Positions 25,593 through 34,917 of a stretch of 64,000 bases of DNA are shown here, one piece after another (the stretch's first letter is position 1; each line of letters begins with the position of its first letter). This DNA is from UBA1351 sp965140555. Lineage in GTDB: Bacteria > Bacillota > Clostridia > Lachnospirales > Vallitaleaceae. The position numbers were made by a program, and so were the translations under genes. The notes below the pieces were generated by a model. That model made no database searches, was not told the origin of the DNA, and saw only the letters and a program-made list of their open reading frames with translations. The DNA lies in the NCBI GenBank assembly GCA_965140555.1, contig OZ223256.1, forward strand, positions 62,001 to 126,000. The letters are read 5' to 3'.

Positions 25593-26930
25593 TAAGGCAT
25601 TTAATACACTTAACTTCATCGCACGTACAGCCGGTAAGTATCCGGATACAAGACCGACAATTGTTGTAAATGAAATAGCCATCAAATATAACCATGGGGG
25701 TATGACAGATAGCTTTGTTCCGCCACCTCCACCAAACATATCAACATTCTGACCCACATAGTTTAGTAGAACAGATCCGCCAAAACTTATAAGGAGTCCT
25801 GCAACGCCACCAAAAAATCCAATAAGTGCCGCCTCAATCAAAAACATACGTTTGATGTCCTTAAGCTTTGCACCAATAACTTTCATGACACCAATTTCCT
25901 TCGTTCGTTCATAGATAGACATAATCATCGTATTGGTTATTCCAATAGCCGCAACAACCAGAGAAATAGCACCGATTCCTCCTAATACCATTTGTATCAT
26001 ATTAGCTGTACCTTGCAATTGTTCAAGATATTCTGTAAGACTCCAAGCTTCATATCCCATTCCCTTAATGGTTTCTAGAATAGAAGCTACATCATCCATG
26101 TCTGCTACTTGTACGATAGCCTGATCATAACCTTCATCCGTAGGACGACGATTTCCATTATCACCTCCATTTGGATTTTGGCTTTGTTCATAGCGCTCTT
26201 TTTCTTTCTTTATACTTTTTGCCGTTTCAAGAGTGGTGTATATATTATAATCATAATCACTCTGCCCCTCTTTTAACACACCAACTGCCGTCACCTTATA
26301 GGGTTTGACCGGACGACTATTATCTCCCGGTTGTCTCTGTTCTCCAAAATTATTGTCATAAGAGGCTTTTAACTTCTCTGTCATTACATCAAAGGATGGT
26401 TCTTCAGACCCTCCACCGTAGAACATATTCCCACCATTACGATCATTAGGATCATAGAACATGTATGTAGCATTTCCTCCGAAAAGAAAGGACATCTTAT
26501 CTCCTTCTTCAAGCAAACGTCCTTGCTTCACTTTGACATTCTGCGCTTGTAATATCAAAGGATCAATCCCTTGTACATTGACCTGTCCAATCAATTTGCC
26601 TGCAGTCATCTTAAGATTCACCGAAATAATAGGCGATGCAATCTCAACACCCGGTATCGCATTAAAAGAATCAATCACCTCATCGGTTATTTTCTTTGGT
26701 TCCGCACTTCCTGATCCTTCAAAATTATAGGATTGAGATACGTTAATCGTATTCAAACTTCCCATTTGTTCAATCTGTTCTCGAAATCCTTCATTGACAC
26801 CGATACCGATAGACATCATAAGTACAATAGATGTGGTTCCTATGATGACACCAATAATTGTCAACAAGGTTCGTAACTTGCGTCGCCACAAGTTACGAAT
26901 ACTAACCATGAATAAATCATTCATCCTCAT
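25581..26930 (-). CDS. MacB/FtsX-type ABC permease
   Basis: The 449-residue protein has the MacB layout: a first membrane helix after a short cytoplasmic start (NLWRRKLRTLLTIIGVIIGTTSIVLMMSIG), a large extracytoplasmic domain (about 50-300), and three C-terminal helices of FtsX type (IGITNTMIMSIYERTKEIGVMKVIGA). The Gly-rich stretches YGGGSEE and MFGGGGGT are unusual features of the extracytoplasmic and loop parts. The start overlaps the end of the 817-residue gene. Together with the ATPase it should act as a mechanotransmission-type exporter or envelope motor. Confidence 0.85.
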   Translation of the reverse strand: MRMNDLFMVSIRNLWRRKLRTLLTIIGVIIGTTSIVLMMSIGIGVNEGFREQIEQMGSLNTINVSQSYNFEGSGSAEPKKITDEVIDSFNAIPGVEIASPIISVNLKMTAGKLIGQVNVQGIDPLILQAQNVKVKQGRLLEEGDKMSFLFGGNATYMFYDPNDRNGGNMFYGGGSEEPSFDVMTEKLKASYDNNFGEQRQPGDNSRPVKPYKVTAVGVLKEGQSDYDYNIYTTLETAKSIKKEKERYEQSQNPNGGDNGNRRPTDEGYDQAIVQVADMDDVASILETIKGMGYEAWSLTEYLEQLQGTANMIQMVLGGIGAISLVVAAIGITNTMIMSIYERTKEIGVMKVIGAKLKDIKRMFLIEAALIGFFGGVAGLLISFGGSVLLNYVGQNVDMFGGGGGTKLSVIPPWLYLMAISFTTIVGLVSGYLPAVRAMKLSVLNALKTD

Positions 26931-29370
26931 CGAATATCATTCCTTCTTTACGTTTTTTACGGCGTCTTAGCACAAGAACGACCACAACAATAGCTACAAC
27001 AATAACACCTATAATAATAGGTACCCATGGAATGCCTCCACCTTCATTCATTGAAGGATCTTCCATTCCAAGATCTTGATAATTACCTGGGTCTTGCATT
27101 CCTACATCAACATTACTAAACCCTTCTTGGACATTCCCGCTAATTTCCTTCACAACTTCAATCGTCTCACCCGTCGGATCATCATAGGTTAGGGTGATTT
27201 TCCCATTTAATGGACCCGCTTCATTCGGAATCAAATAGCCATCAAAGTAATCTTGGTAACCCGGTTCAAAATTACCGATATACTTACTTACCGGGTCAAG
27301 GGTAAAGTTACCTTCCGCTTTGACAAGAAGATTATATACGCGAACACGCCCTGTATTATACACATCAAAATAGAGAGAATAAGACTCTCCGACCATCATA
27401 TCTTTTGGCAATGTAATTTCAGACATTTCAACTTTTGTTGGTTGCTTTACATTGACACCGACTTCTTCTACAGCCGTAATTGCATTACCTTCAGCATCTT
27501 CATATTCAAAGTTCACTTCAACTGTATAGGTCTTGGGCTGTGCATCCGGCATTGCATATAATCGGATACTTTTCCCGACGGTACCTTTTGGACCAATCTG
27601 ATCCACATAAAAGGTGTTCGAACTGTTAACCGGTATAAAAATATTATTCTTTGTTGTCTCCGTCGTTTCTTTCGCTGTCAAATAAGCCTTAATATTATAT
27701 ATAGTACGGTCCTTATGTGCGTTCATAAACGTAAGGTGTAAATCAAACTCACTACCCGCATTTACAATCATAGGATCCGAACTATACTCACTAATGATAA
27801 TTTTAGGCTGGCTTTTACTATCACTTTCCGATTTCTCGCCACCTACAACATAGACACCTAATATCTGTTTCATCGTTTCTTCTGTCATCTCACCTGATTT
27901 ATTATAATCATAGGTAATATCAAAGGTCATAGGATAATTCCGCTCAGCAAGATCATCACCGGAGGCAACTAAGTCATAATGTACGGATACTGACTCGCCC
28001 GCTTCCAATTGTCCCAGTTGAAGAACACTAGCAGATTTAGGTAAAAACACTGTGTTTTCCTCTAAAGCTACGGTTAAATCTTCTAATGTCTTATTCCCTG
28101 TATTCGTAATGACAAAACCTGCACCAAAACTTCGGTCGACAGATACAGAGGATGGGTAACTGACTTTATTCACTTCTGCTGAAGCACTGACTGCATTACT
28201 TCCGTCTATGTATACTTTAATCGGTTGAATACGATTCAACTTATAACCACCAAAGGTTGTATAATCATACTTCACATCAAAACTATACCAACCGGATGCT
28301 ATTGTATCATCCACAGAAAATTCAGCCTTAAAATCTACCGTTCCATCTTCTGTTAAGATATCATAATCGATATCATCCGTTCCGCTAACAAAATGCCACC
28401 CTTCTGGTAAATTGCCAAATTCAATATGGGGTGCGGTAATGCGTTTTTCATCATTGGCAATTTGAAGATTTAGTGTAAACGTATCCCCTGCACCAATAGT
28501 CTCTGGTTTTTGGCTCAATAAAGACACCTCAACTTGATGGGCATAGCTTTTATTATCTATAACTCGGAAGTATGTCTCAATCGTTTGGGTAAAGGACTCA
28601 CCACGAGCACTCGTTCCTGTTACTACATAATCCATAACGTGGTTCCCTTCTGTTACGGAATCATCAACAATAAAGGTCATCTCAAAGGTTTGATCGTCTT
28701 TGGATTTAATTTGAATATTGGAGGGTTCAAATTTTGATGCAATCACTCGAAATCCTGCCGCTTGTAATTTCGTCAAGTCCGGTTTTACAGTAATATTCTT
28801 GCCATAAAAACCGGTCAAATTTTCAAGCTTAATACTTACGGTATTAACCGCTCCCTTGTATAGTACAGGGAACGTTTCATCAACTAGTGAAAATACCGGA
28901 TCATAATCTGACGAATCAGAGGGTGAACTTGGTGAACCACTGCTTCCTGTAGATGCATTGATAGTAATTGTATCATTAAGCGTTCTCGCTTCCTTGGCAT
29001 TAGCCATATCATACGTATAGAACATCTCAACCGGTATAGATATTGATGAACTACCGGTACGTTGCATGTCTAGTGTAACTTCATACGAATTACCTGATAT
29101 AATTAATTCATCAACTTCCACAAGAGAACCTTTATCACGGACTTGATACTCTGAATTCCCTACTTTAACAGAGTCCAATTTAATGTCAACTGCACTTGCA
29201 TTTTTAACCTCAAACGTTAATTTGAATTCATCATCAGCACCTACACGTTCAGGTGTCGTTGTTACTTCTGTAATAAATAAATCTGTTGCTGCATGTGTCG
29301 GCACTGTTTGAAAAGAAAGTGCCATTAGGACTATGGCCAGTCCCATAAATAAACTCATAAACCTTTTCAT
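26917..29370 (-). CDS. Large CARDB/COG1361-like surface protein, single C-terminal anchor
   Basis: The 817-residue precursor has a signal peptide (MKRFMSLFMGLAIVLMALSFQTVPTHAA) and a long chain of immunoglobulin-like beta modules. Phrases such as FEVKNASAVDIKLDSVKVG, FVITNTGNKTLEDLTVAL and FDVYNTGRVRVYNLLVKAEG match CARDB/COG1361 repeats, perhaps six to seven of them. A C-terminal hydrophobic helix (IPWVPIIIGVIVVAIVVVVLVL) is followed by RRRKKRK. It overlaps the ATPase stop (ATGA) and the permease start, so all three are translated together. It may serve as a ligand- or wall-binding partner of the permease. Confidence 0.8.
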   Translation of the reverse strand: MKRFMSLFMGLAIVLMALSFQTVPTHAATDLFITEVTTTPERVGADDEFKLTFEVKNASAVDIKLDSVKVGNSEYQVRDKGSLVEVDELIISGNSYEVTLDMQRTGSSSISIPVEMFYTYDMANAKEARTLNDTITINASTGSSGSPSSPSDSSDYDPVFSLVDETFPVLYKGAVNTVSIKLENLTGFYGKNITVKPDLTKLQAAGFRVIASKFEPSNIQIKSKDDQTFEMTFIVDDSVTEGNHVMDYVVTGTSARGESFTQTIETYFRVIDNKSYAHQVEVSLLSQKPETIGAGDTFTLNLQIANDEKRITAPHIEFGNLPEGWHFVSGTDDIDYDILTEDGTVDFKAEFSVDDTIASGWYSFDVKYDYTTFGGYKLNRIQPIKVYIDGSNAVSASAEVNKVSYPSSVSVDRSFGAGFVITNTGNKTLEDLTVALEENTVFLPKSASVLQLGQLEAGESVSVHYDLVASGDDLAERNYPMTFDITYDYNKSGEMTEETMKQILGVYVVGGEKSESDSKSQPKIIISEYSSDPMIVNAGSEFDLHLTFMNAHKDRTIYNIKAYLTAKETTETTKNNIFIPVNSSNTFYVDQIGPKGTVGKSIRLYAMPDAQPKTYTVEVNFEYEDAEGNAITAVEEVGVNVKQPTKVEMSEITLPKDMMVGESYSLYFDVYNTGRVRVYNLLVKAEGNFTLDPVSKYIGNFEPGYQDYFDGYLIPNEAGPLNGKITLTYDDPTGETIEVVKEISGNVQEGFSNVDVGMQDPGNYQDLGMEDPSMNEGGGIPWVPIIIGVIVVAIVVVVLVLRRRKKRKEGMIFDEDE

Positions 29371-30128
29371 AATTCGTCTCCCTTAGCTAATGTTTTTTCT
29401 ATTTCTTCCACATGTTTGTCAATATCGTCAACGTCAATTTTGTCAACATTTTCCTCGATATTATAAATATTACCGTCTCGTATATGGACGATATGATCCG
29501 CGTAAATGGACACTTCTTCATTGTGCGTAACCAAAATCAATGTTTGATGATGCTCTTTAACCAATGTTAACATTAATTTCATCATGTTCGCAGCTGTCTT
29601 CGTATCCAGATTCCCCGTAGGCTCATCGGCAAAAATAATAGAAGGATTATTAATAAACGCACGCGCAAGACTTACCCGTTGCTGCTGTCCTCCACTCATT
29701 TCCGTCGGTTTATGCCGCCATCTGGTTTCTAATCCGATTGCCTTCAACATCTTCATTCCTTGTTTTTTACGTTTTGCAGAAGACATCCCTTTAAAAAGAA
29801 GGGGCATGGTAATATTCTCCAATGCACTTTGGGTTTGTATCAAATTATATGCTTGAAAAATAAACCCGATGTACTTTCTTCTAAAGTTAGCTAGATTATT
29901 TTCATTCATTTTTTCGATATGATAGTTTTTGAAAGTGATACTTCCTTTTGACGGCGGCTCTAATCCAGCCATCATATTCAGTAAGGTTGACTTTCCTGAA
30001 CCAGAAGGTCCTAATAGGCAATATATCTTCCCCTCTTCAATATCAAGATCTATATGATCAAGGGCAACTACCTTTTCCTTTCCCATATGATAAATTTTCC
30101 GAACCCCTTTGAGTTGCATAATATTCAC
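29367..30128 (-). CDS. ABC ATPase, LolD/MacB-type
   Basis: The 253-residue ATPase has Walker A GPSGSGKST, signature MSGGQQQRVSLARAF, Walker B IIFADEPTGNLD and VTHNEE. The C-terminal tail (NVDKIDVDDIDKHVEEIEKTLA) is acidic and probably helical, an uncommon addition. A GTG at 30128, eight bases after AGAGG, fits better than the further-upstream GTG or the ATG six codons in. It is the first gene of the ATPase, CARDB protein, MacB-permease module. Confidence 0.85.
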   Translation of the reverse strand: MNIMQLKGVRKIYHMGKEKVVALDHIDLDIEEGKIYCLLGPSGSGKSTLLNMMAGLEPPSKGSITFKNYHIEKMNENNLANFRRKYIGFIFQAYNLIQTQSALENITMPLLFKGMSSAKRKKQGMKMLKAIGLETRWRHKPTEMSGGQQQRVSLARAFINNPSIIFADEPTGNLDTKTAANMMKLMLTLVKEHHQTLILVTHNEEVSIYADHIVHIRDGNIYNIEENVDKIDVDDIDKHVEEIEKTLAKGDEL

Positions 30129-30268
30129 TTGAATCACCTCTTTTCCTGCTCATCATTATAGAAAACAATGCATAATGCTCTCCTAATTCAAAAGAATACC
30201 ATGACCATCTTCAAAGTCAATAGACTTAATGAAATCTTAATAAAGCTTTATGCTCTTTGATATAGACG

Positions 30269-30310
30269 AAAAAAAAGGATAAAAGGTTCGAACCTTTTAT
30301 CCTTTTTTTT
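30269..30310. terminator. 42-bp perfect palindrome terminator overlapping the pirin stop
   Basis: Bases 30269-30310 are self-complementary over their whole length, with TTCGAA at the centre and A8/T8 at the ends. The pirin stop codon lies within it. On each strand it forms a long AT-rich stem with a T-tract, so it should terminate both the pirin gene and any rightward transcription. Confidence 0.85.
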
Positions 30311-31289
30311 CAAATCGTCCATCCATATGTAATGCAAAACGGCCACTATCTACTTCATTAACCGGTTCATCACTCTCCCATGGCCATCCGCCAAATCGAG
30401 TTTTTTCATAATCCTCAAATGCCTGTCGTATTTCATTTTCTGTCGTCATAACAAAAGGACCATAAGCCATTATCGGCTCTTGAATCGGTTTTCCTTCAAG
30501 AAGAAGAAACTTCACCGTCGCCTTTTGCGTTTCCAATGTAACATCTTGCTCCGATTCGAGTTTTAAACGAACTTTTCCTTCTACCCATTCTCCATCTACC
30601 TTAACGCCTTGATTCTCGTAAAGATAAACATTTCGTACAGCATCTTTTTCTGTTTTTGGTAGTACAAATCGCTGATTCGCTTCAATCGTAACAATTGCTA
30701 TTCGTACAGCGTTATCCGGGTTCGCTGCCCAAGATGCAGATGCCGGCTTCAAACTCATCCTATCCTTCCAACGACCGGATATAAGACGTACTGTAGAAGC
30801 ATCCTCCTTAATAATCGGGATATCTTCCGACCAGAGCATTTTGTAATCCGGTTCGGTAAACTTATCCTTTGAGGGCAAATTAAGCCATACTTGGAATAGT
30901 TCCAAAGGATTTACATCGTCTTGACGTGTAGCTGGAAACATCTCCGTATGTTGACAACCACTACCTGTTGTTAGCCATTGAACATCGCCTTCTCCATAAC
31001 GTCCTTTAGCTCCTTTAGAGTCAAAGTGGTCGACAAACCCCTCTAAAACAATCGTTACTGTCTCAAAACCACGGTGAGGATGTACCGGGAAACCAGCTAC
31101 CCGCTGCCCATGATACATTCTAAACCCATCCTTTTTAACAAAATCATTCCCTATATATCGCCCACTCAAAGAAACATCCGGTCCTTGTGCTGCATTACCT
31201 TTAGGATATACATCTTGGTGATGGGCACAAAAGATAAAGGGATTTTCCATAGGCCATTGAAAATCTATCGGTTCTTTTTTTAGAATCAC
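30297..31289 (-). CDS. Pirin-family cupin protein
   Basis: The 330-residue cytoplasmic protein contains the pirin metal-site sequences HPHRGFETVTIVLEG (about 72-86; two His) and TGSGCQHTEMFP (His and Glu), on a bicupin fold. It ends with an unusual tryptophan-rich tail (FGGWPWESDEP). Pirins are iron- or metal-binding, some with quercetinase activity or redox-sensing roles. Translation starts at GTG (31289), eight bases after AGGAGG. No ATG is nearby. It stands alone on the minus strand. Confidence 0.9.
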   Translation of the reverse strand: MILKKEPIDFQWPMENPFIFCAHHQDVYPKGNAAQGPDVSLSGRYIGNDFVKKDGFRMYHGQRVAGFPVHPHRGFETVTIVLEGFVDHFDSKGAKGRYGEGDVQWLTTGSGCQHTEMFPATRQDDVNPLELFQVWLNLPSKDKFTEPDYKMLWSEDIPIIKEDASTVRLISGRWKDRMSLKPASASWAANPDNAVRIAIVTIEANQRFVLPKTEKDAVRNVYLYENQGVKVDGEWVEGKVRLKLESEQDVTLETQKATVKFLLLEGKPIQEPIMAYGPFVMTTENEIRQAFEDYEKTRFGGWPWESDEPVNEVDSGRFALHMDGRFEKKG

Positions 31290-31427
31290 GTTTTTTACCT
31301 CCTCAAACTGCTATAAACTATTACCTTTCACCTTCACAGTATAACATATCCAACCCTTCTTGTAATCCAACAGAAAACTTTATCTATTTCTCATTTAAAT
31401 ATTGCATCTTCTGACGAAAGATGATAC

Positions 31428-31441
31428 TATTGTATACAATA
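31428..31441. promoter_or_regulatory. 14-bp palindrome upstream of the FNT channel gene
   Basis: TATTGTATACAATA (31428-31441) is a perfect palindrome 20 bases before the channel's start codon. It could be an operator or a -10-type region; no regulator is identified. Confidence 0.4.
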
Positions 31442-31461
31442 TACACAAAGGAGTGACTATT

Positions 31462-32220
31462 ATGGCAAACAACACTGCTACACCCATTGATGCTTATATT
31501 ATAGAAGCTTCTCACAAAAAATATAACAAAAAGACAAGTAAACTCTTTTTACAAGGCTTACTTGCCGGATTATATATTGCACTTGGTGCCATCGGCTACT
31601 TTAAAGTTGTTGGTGCAACTCAAGATCCCGGACTCGGCGTATTTTTAGGCGCAGCAGTCTTTCCTCTCGGAATCATTGCCGTTCTTGCTATGAAAGCAGA
31701 ACTCTTCACCAGTGATACGATGAGTTTATCTACTTTTTATACAGGAGATACCGGTCTTATAAAACCGTTAAGGGTGTTAACCCTTGTATTCATCGCTAAT
31801 TTCATAGGTGCTTTTTTTATTGCTTTCCTATCATATGCTGCCGAGATTTATTCACCTGAAGTTCTTGAACTCATTGCACATAAAGCAGACCATAAAGTAC
31901 AGATGCCAATTATTCAACTCATTACAAGTGGCATATTATGTAATGTTATCGTTTGTACAGGTATGTGCATGGCCTATAATGCCAAAACTGAAATTGGTCA
32001 GTTTGCCTATGCTTGGCTTGCCATTGCCGTCTTTGTTCTGTCAGGAACAGAGCATGTGGTTGCCAACATGTACTATCTTATGACTGCCTACTTGACTCAC
32101 GCTTCGATTAGCTTAAGTCAAATAGGTTATAATCTACTGTTTGTTATGGTCGGCAATGTTATTGGCGGCGGCATATTCGTTGCCGGTATCAATATACTTA
32201 TCGGCCGTAACAAGGCATAA
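31462..32220 (+). CDS. Formate/nitrite transporter (FNT) family channel
   Basis: The 252-residue membrane protein has the FNT six-helix layout, with GLLAGLYIALGAIGY, MKAELFTSDTMSL and the conserved pore segment VFVLSGTEHVVANMYYL; the histidine in EHVVAN is the central pore residue of FocA/NirC. It should move formate, nitrite or hydrosulfide. AAAGGAG is seven bases before the ATG at 31462, excluding a longer upstream frame. A pair of hairpins follows the gene. Confidence 0.9.
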   Translation: MANNTATPIDAYIIEASHKKYNKKTSKLFLQGLLAGLYIALGAIGYFKVVGATQDPGLGVFLGAAVFPLGIIAVLAMKAELFTSDTMSLSTFYTGDTGLIKPLRVLTLVFIANFIGAFFIAFLSYAAEIYSPEVLELIAHKADHKVQMPIIQLITSGILCNVIVCTGMCMAYNAKTEIGQFAYAWLAIAVFVLSGTEHVVANMYYLMTAYLTHASISLSQIGYNLLFVMVGNVIGGGIFVAGINILIGRNKA

Positions 32221-32236
32221 ACTTATGCAAATCGTT

Positions 32237-32297
32237 GACTCGGACGATTATCGCCCGAGTCTTGATTTGACAAATCTCTAATACCCTACGAGATTTG
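32237..32297. terminator. Two tandem hairpins after the FNT channel gene
   Basis: GACTCGG (32237-32243)/CCGAGTC (32255-32261) is followed by TTGATTT; CAAATCTC (32271-32278)/GAGATTTG (32290-32297) is a second stem. They lie between the convergent FNT and beta-mannosidase genes. Confidence 0.6.
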
Positions 32298-32313
32298 TTA
32301 TAGAATACCCCGT

Positions 32314-34794
32314 TTAATCATAACCCACCGTATTAACTGCTGTAAGAACGATTCGTTCTTGGAGCAGTTTTTGCTTTGTATATCCTTCTTTTATAAGAAC
32401 CCATCGTGTTTCACCCGGCAATAAGTCAATATAATTATCATCCAATTGAACGTCTATGCCATCCCACCGTATTTCTACAGATTTAGCAAATACATTACTT
32501 GTAATGCCTATATATAGACAATCATCGGATTGCTTCCACTCGGTCATAAAATCAGGTTTTTCAAATAAAAAAGCTTTATGGGGTGCAAAGAGTAAACTCT
32601 CCTGTTGCTCTTTACCTTTCTCATCTTCCCACTGATAGGTCAAATAATATTCTCTTAACGGATATTCTATCGTCCTGTCTATGTGGTCTTTAAGATCTAT
32701 CCTATACAGACGAGCTGTCGATAAAGGCTCTAATTCCATAGGGATACATCCATCTTCGATAATACCCTCGGATATATGCCGTAATTGCCAGTCAACAGAC
32801 TTATGAATCGGTGATAAGCTATCATTATGTCCATGAATATACCCGATATATCCTTCCTCATATGCCGATACATGCACCGGACTGTAAAAGTGCTTCGCAC
32901 CATAATGCAAGGCTTTCCATCGGCCATAGAAATCAATAGATGACCAAGATGCGACAGGATAGTTATCATTGAGTTGCCAATATGTCGACCCCATACATCG
33001 TCCACGATGGCGGCGCATATGTTCGACGCAACATTTTATAGCCTCTTTTTGAAATACTTGGCTGATATATATCGTATCTTCAAGGGATATGGGGTTACGA
33101 AATTCTTGCACCATATTCAGCAGAATCTTAACATTTCCATTCATAGGATGGGTACATTTATTATGATTTTCCATAACCGGATGCATCAAATTACGTTCCT
33201 TCGGTTTTGCATAGGATCGAATGGTTTCAATAGACGGCAAAGATTGCATACCATATTCACTGGCGAAACGGAAATAATGATTCCGATATTGCTTATAGTG
33301 TTCATTCCCATGAAACACCTCCCAGTAATGCACATCACCTTTTCCGTCTGCATTGGGTTCATCAAATCCACCGCCTGAGCTTGGTGATGCCGGCCAATAG
33401 AATCGTTGATTATCTTCTTCAAACACTATATCCGGTATTAATTTTTCATACATCAACAAATAATCCAATCGTAACCGTTCATCCTTTGGCAGTCCCCATT
33501 CTACAAAGGCAACTTCCATCTCATTATTCCCGCACCACATGGCAAGGCTGGCATGATGACGCAGTCGACGAATATTATCCACCATCTCTTGTCGTATATT
33601 TTCCTCAAACCGTTGCGTTAACCGATAGACACCACAAGCAAACATAAAATCTTGCCAGACCATAATCCCTAGGGTATCACACGCATCATAAAAACTATCG
33701 GACGGATATATACCACCTCCCCAAACCCGTAGACAATTGTAATTTGCTTCTTTGCAATCCTGAATAAGCCGATAAGTTGTCTCCGGTGATGTTCGAGCGA
33801 TTAGGGCATCTTCCGGGATATAATCAGCTCCCATAGCAAAGATACGATGCCCGTTTATCGTTATATCAAAGCTTTCTCCCCACACATCTGCTTCTCGTGT
33901 CATCGTTAATTCTCTGAATCCGATACGTTTGCTATCCTCATCAATCACCTCCCCTCCATCTCGAAGACGGGTTTCAAGACGATATAAATATGGATTCCCA
34001 TAACCGTTTGGCCACCAAAGCATAGGCGCTTCTATAAGAAATGAAATGTCTGCTTTCTTTTTTTTTCCTAGAACAGATACCGTCCTTTCTACGACGCGTT
34101 GATTATTCGGATCATATAGACACAAATCTATCGTTGCGTTTTCCATAGGATGCAGTAATTGAGCCTCAACCGTAACATTGACTTGATTCGATACAAAGTC
34201 ATGGTCTTGATAAACCTGCACACTATCCAACCGACTTAATGAATAAGACAAACAATAGACCTCTCTAAACAATCCCATATCCGGCAGTTGGGGTCCCCAA
34301 TCCCATCCGAACATATGATGAGCCTTACGCAGATGCTCATAACCGGGAATTGTTGTTGACACTCCCCACAAGGGATCTTTCGCTTGTTCTTTCTTGATAT
34401 ATTGGGTTGGCGATTTAATATGAATTTTAAGCTGGTTCTTCCCTTCTATAAGATAGGGTTTAATCATAAAGCGATACGTACGATGCATATTGTTGGTTTC
34501 TGCAATTTTATACCCATTCATATAAATTGTACTTAATGTATCGATACCCTCAAAAACCAATTCACAATACTCTTCCTGCAGCAATCCTGCAGCAACATCC
34601 ATCTCTCTGGTAAAAATAATATCTTGATCTGACAGGTACAAATATTTTTTATCTTGCTCACCGACAAATGGGTCGTCAATAACCCCTTGTTCATATAGCA
34701 CTTGATACATCGTCGTAGGAATATCTGTTTTATAGCGTTTATGATCCGATGTTGTTTCCATGACCCAATCTGAATTCCAGTTGTAGCGTTTCAT
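32314..34794 (-). CDS. Beta-mannosidase, glycoside hydrolase family 2
   Basis: The 826-residue cytoplasmic enzyme has the GH2 layout: N-terminal jelly-roll, immunoglobulin-like domain and TIM barrel. The acid/base is in WCGNNEMEVAF (Glu about 424) and the nucleophile in FASEYGMQSLPS (Glu about 513). WGWDWGPQL-type motif (HMFGWDWGPQLPDMG) near residue 160 is a mannosidase mark. It releases beta-linked mannose from manno-oligosaccharides. GGAGG is seven bases before the ATG at 34794. There is no signal peptide, so the substrate must be imported. A divergent AraC regulator lies 123 bp away. Confidence 0.9.
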   Translation of the reverse strand: MKRYNWNSDWVMETTSDHKRYKTDIPTTMYQVLYEQGVIDDPFVGEQDKKYLYLSDQDIIFTREMDVAAGLLQEEYCELVFEGIDTLSTIYMNGYKIAETNNMHRTYRFMIKPYLIEGKNQLKIHIKSPTQYIKKEQAKDPLWGVSTTIPGYEHLRKAHHMFGWDWGPQLPDMGLFREVYCLSYSLSRLDSVQVYQDHDFVSNQVNVTVEAQLLHPMENATIDLCLYDPNNQRVVERTVSVLGKKKKADISFLIEAPMLWWPNGYGNPYLYRLETRLRDGGEVIDEDSKRIGFRELTMTREADVWGESFDITINGHRIFAMGADYIPEDALIARTSPETTYRLIQDCKEANYNCLRVWGGGIYPSDSFYDACDTLGIMVWQDFMFACGVYRLTQRFEENIRQEMVDNIRRLRHHASLAMWCGNNEMEVAFVEWGLPKDERLRLDYLLMYEKLIPDIVFEEDNQRFYWPASPSSGGGFDEPNADGKGDVHYWEVFHGNEHYKQYRNHYFRFASEYGMQSLPSIETIRSYAKPKERNLMHPVMENHNKCTHPMNGNVKILLNMVQEFRNPISLEDTIYISQVFQKEAIKCCVEHMRRHRGRCMGSTYWQLNDNYPVASWSSIDFYGRWKALHYGAKHFYSPVHVSAYEEGYIGYIHGHNDSLSPIHKSVDWQLRHISEGIIEDGCIPMELEPLSTARLYRIDLKDHIDRTIEYPLREYYLTYQWEDEKGKEQQESLLFAPHKAFLFEKPDFMTEWKQSDDCLYIGITSNVFAKSVEIRWDGIDVQLDDNYIDLLPGETRWVLIKEGYTKQKLLQERIVLTAVNTVGYD

Positions 34795-34863
34795 ATTTGA
34801 CCTCCTCAACACAATTTTTTAAACTTTTATTCACAATCTATACTACACCTTTAAAAAAACTCA

Positions 34864-34872
34864 TGCTATAAT
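34864..34872 (+). promoter_or_regulatory. Extended -10 promoter of the AraC gene
   Basis: TGCTATAAT (34864-34872) is an extended -10 hexamer 46 bases before the AraC gene's ATG; no clear -35 is seen. Confidence 0.5.
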
Positions 34873-34917
34873 AAATTCAATAAAAAGTGTTAAATTTTTG
34901 TCCTAAGGAGACTTTCA

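Noticed and set aside
31428..31441. Palindrome before the FNT gene as a Rex or Fnr site
   Set aside because: Its sequence matches neither consensus, so only a generic palindrome is reported.
32314..34794. Long plus- and minus-strand frames overlapping the beta-mannosidase gene
   Set aside because: The mannosidase frame has full catalytic motifs; the others lack any recognisable domain or start signal.
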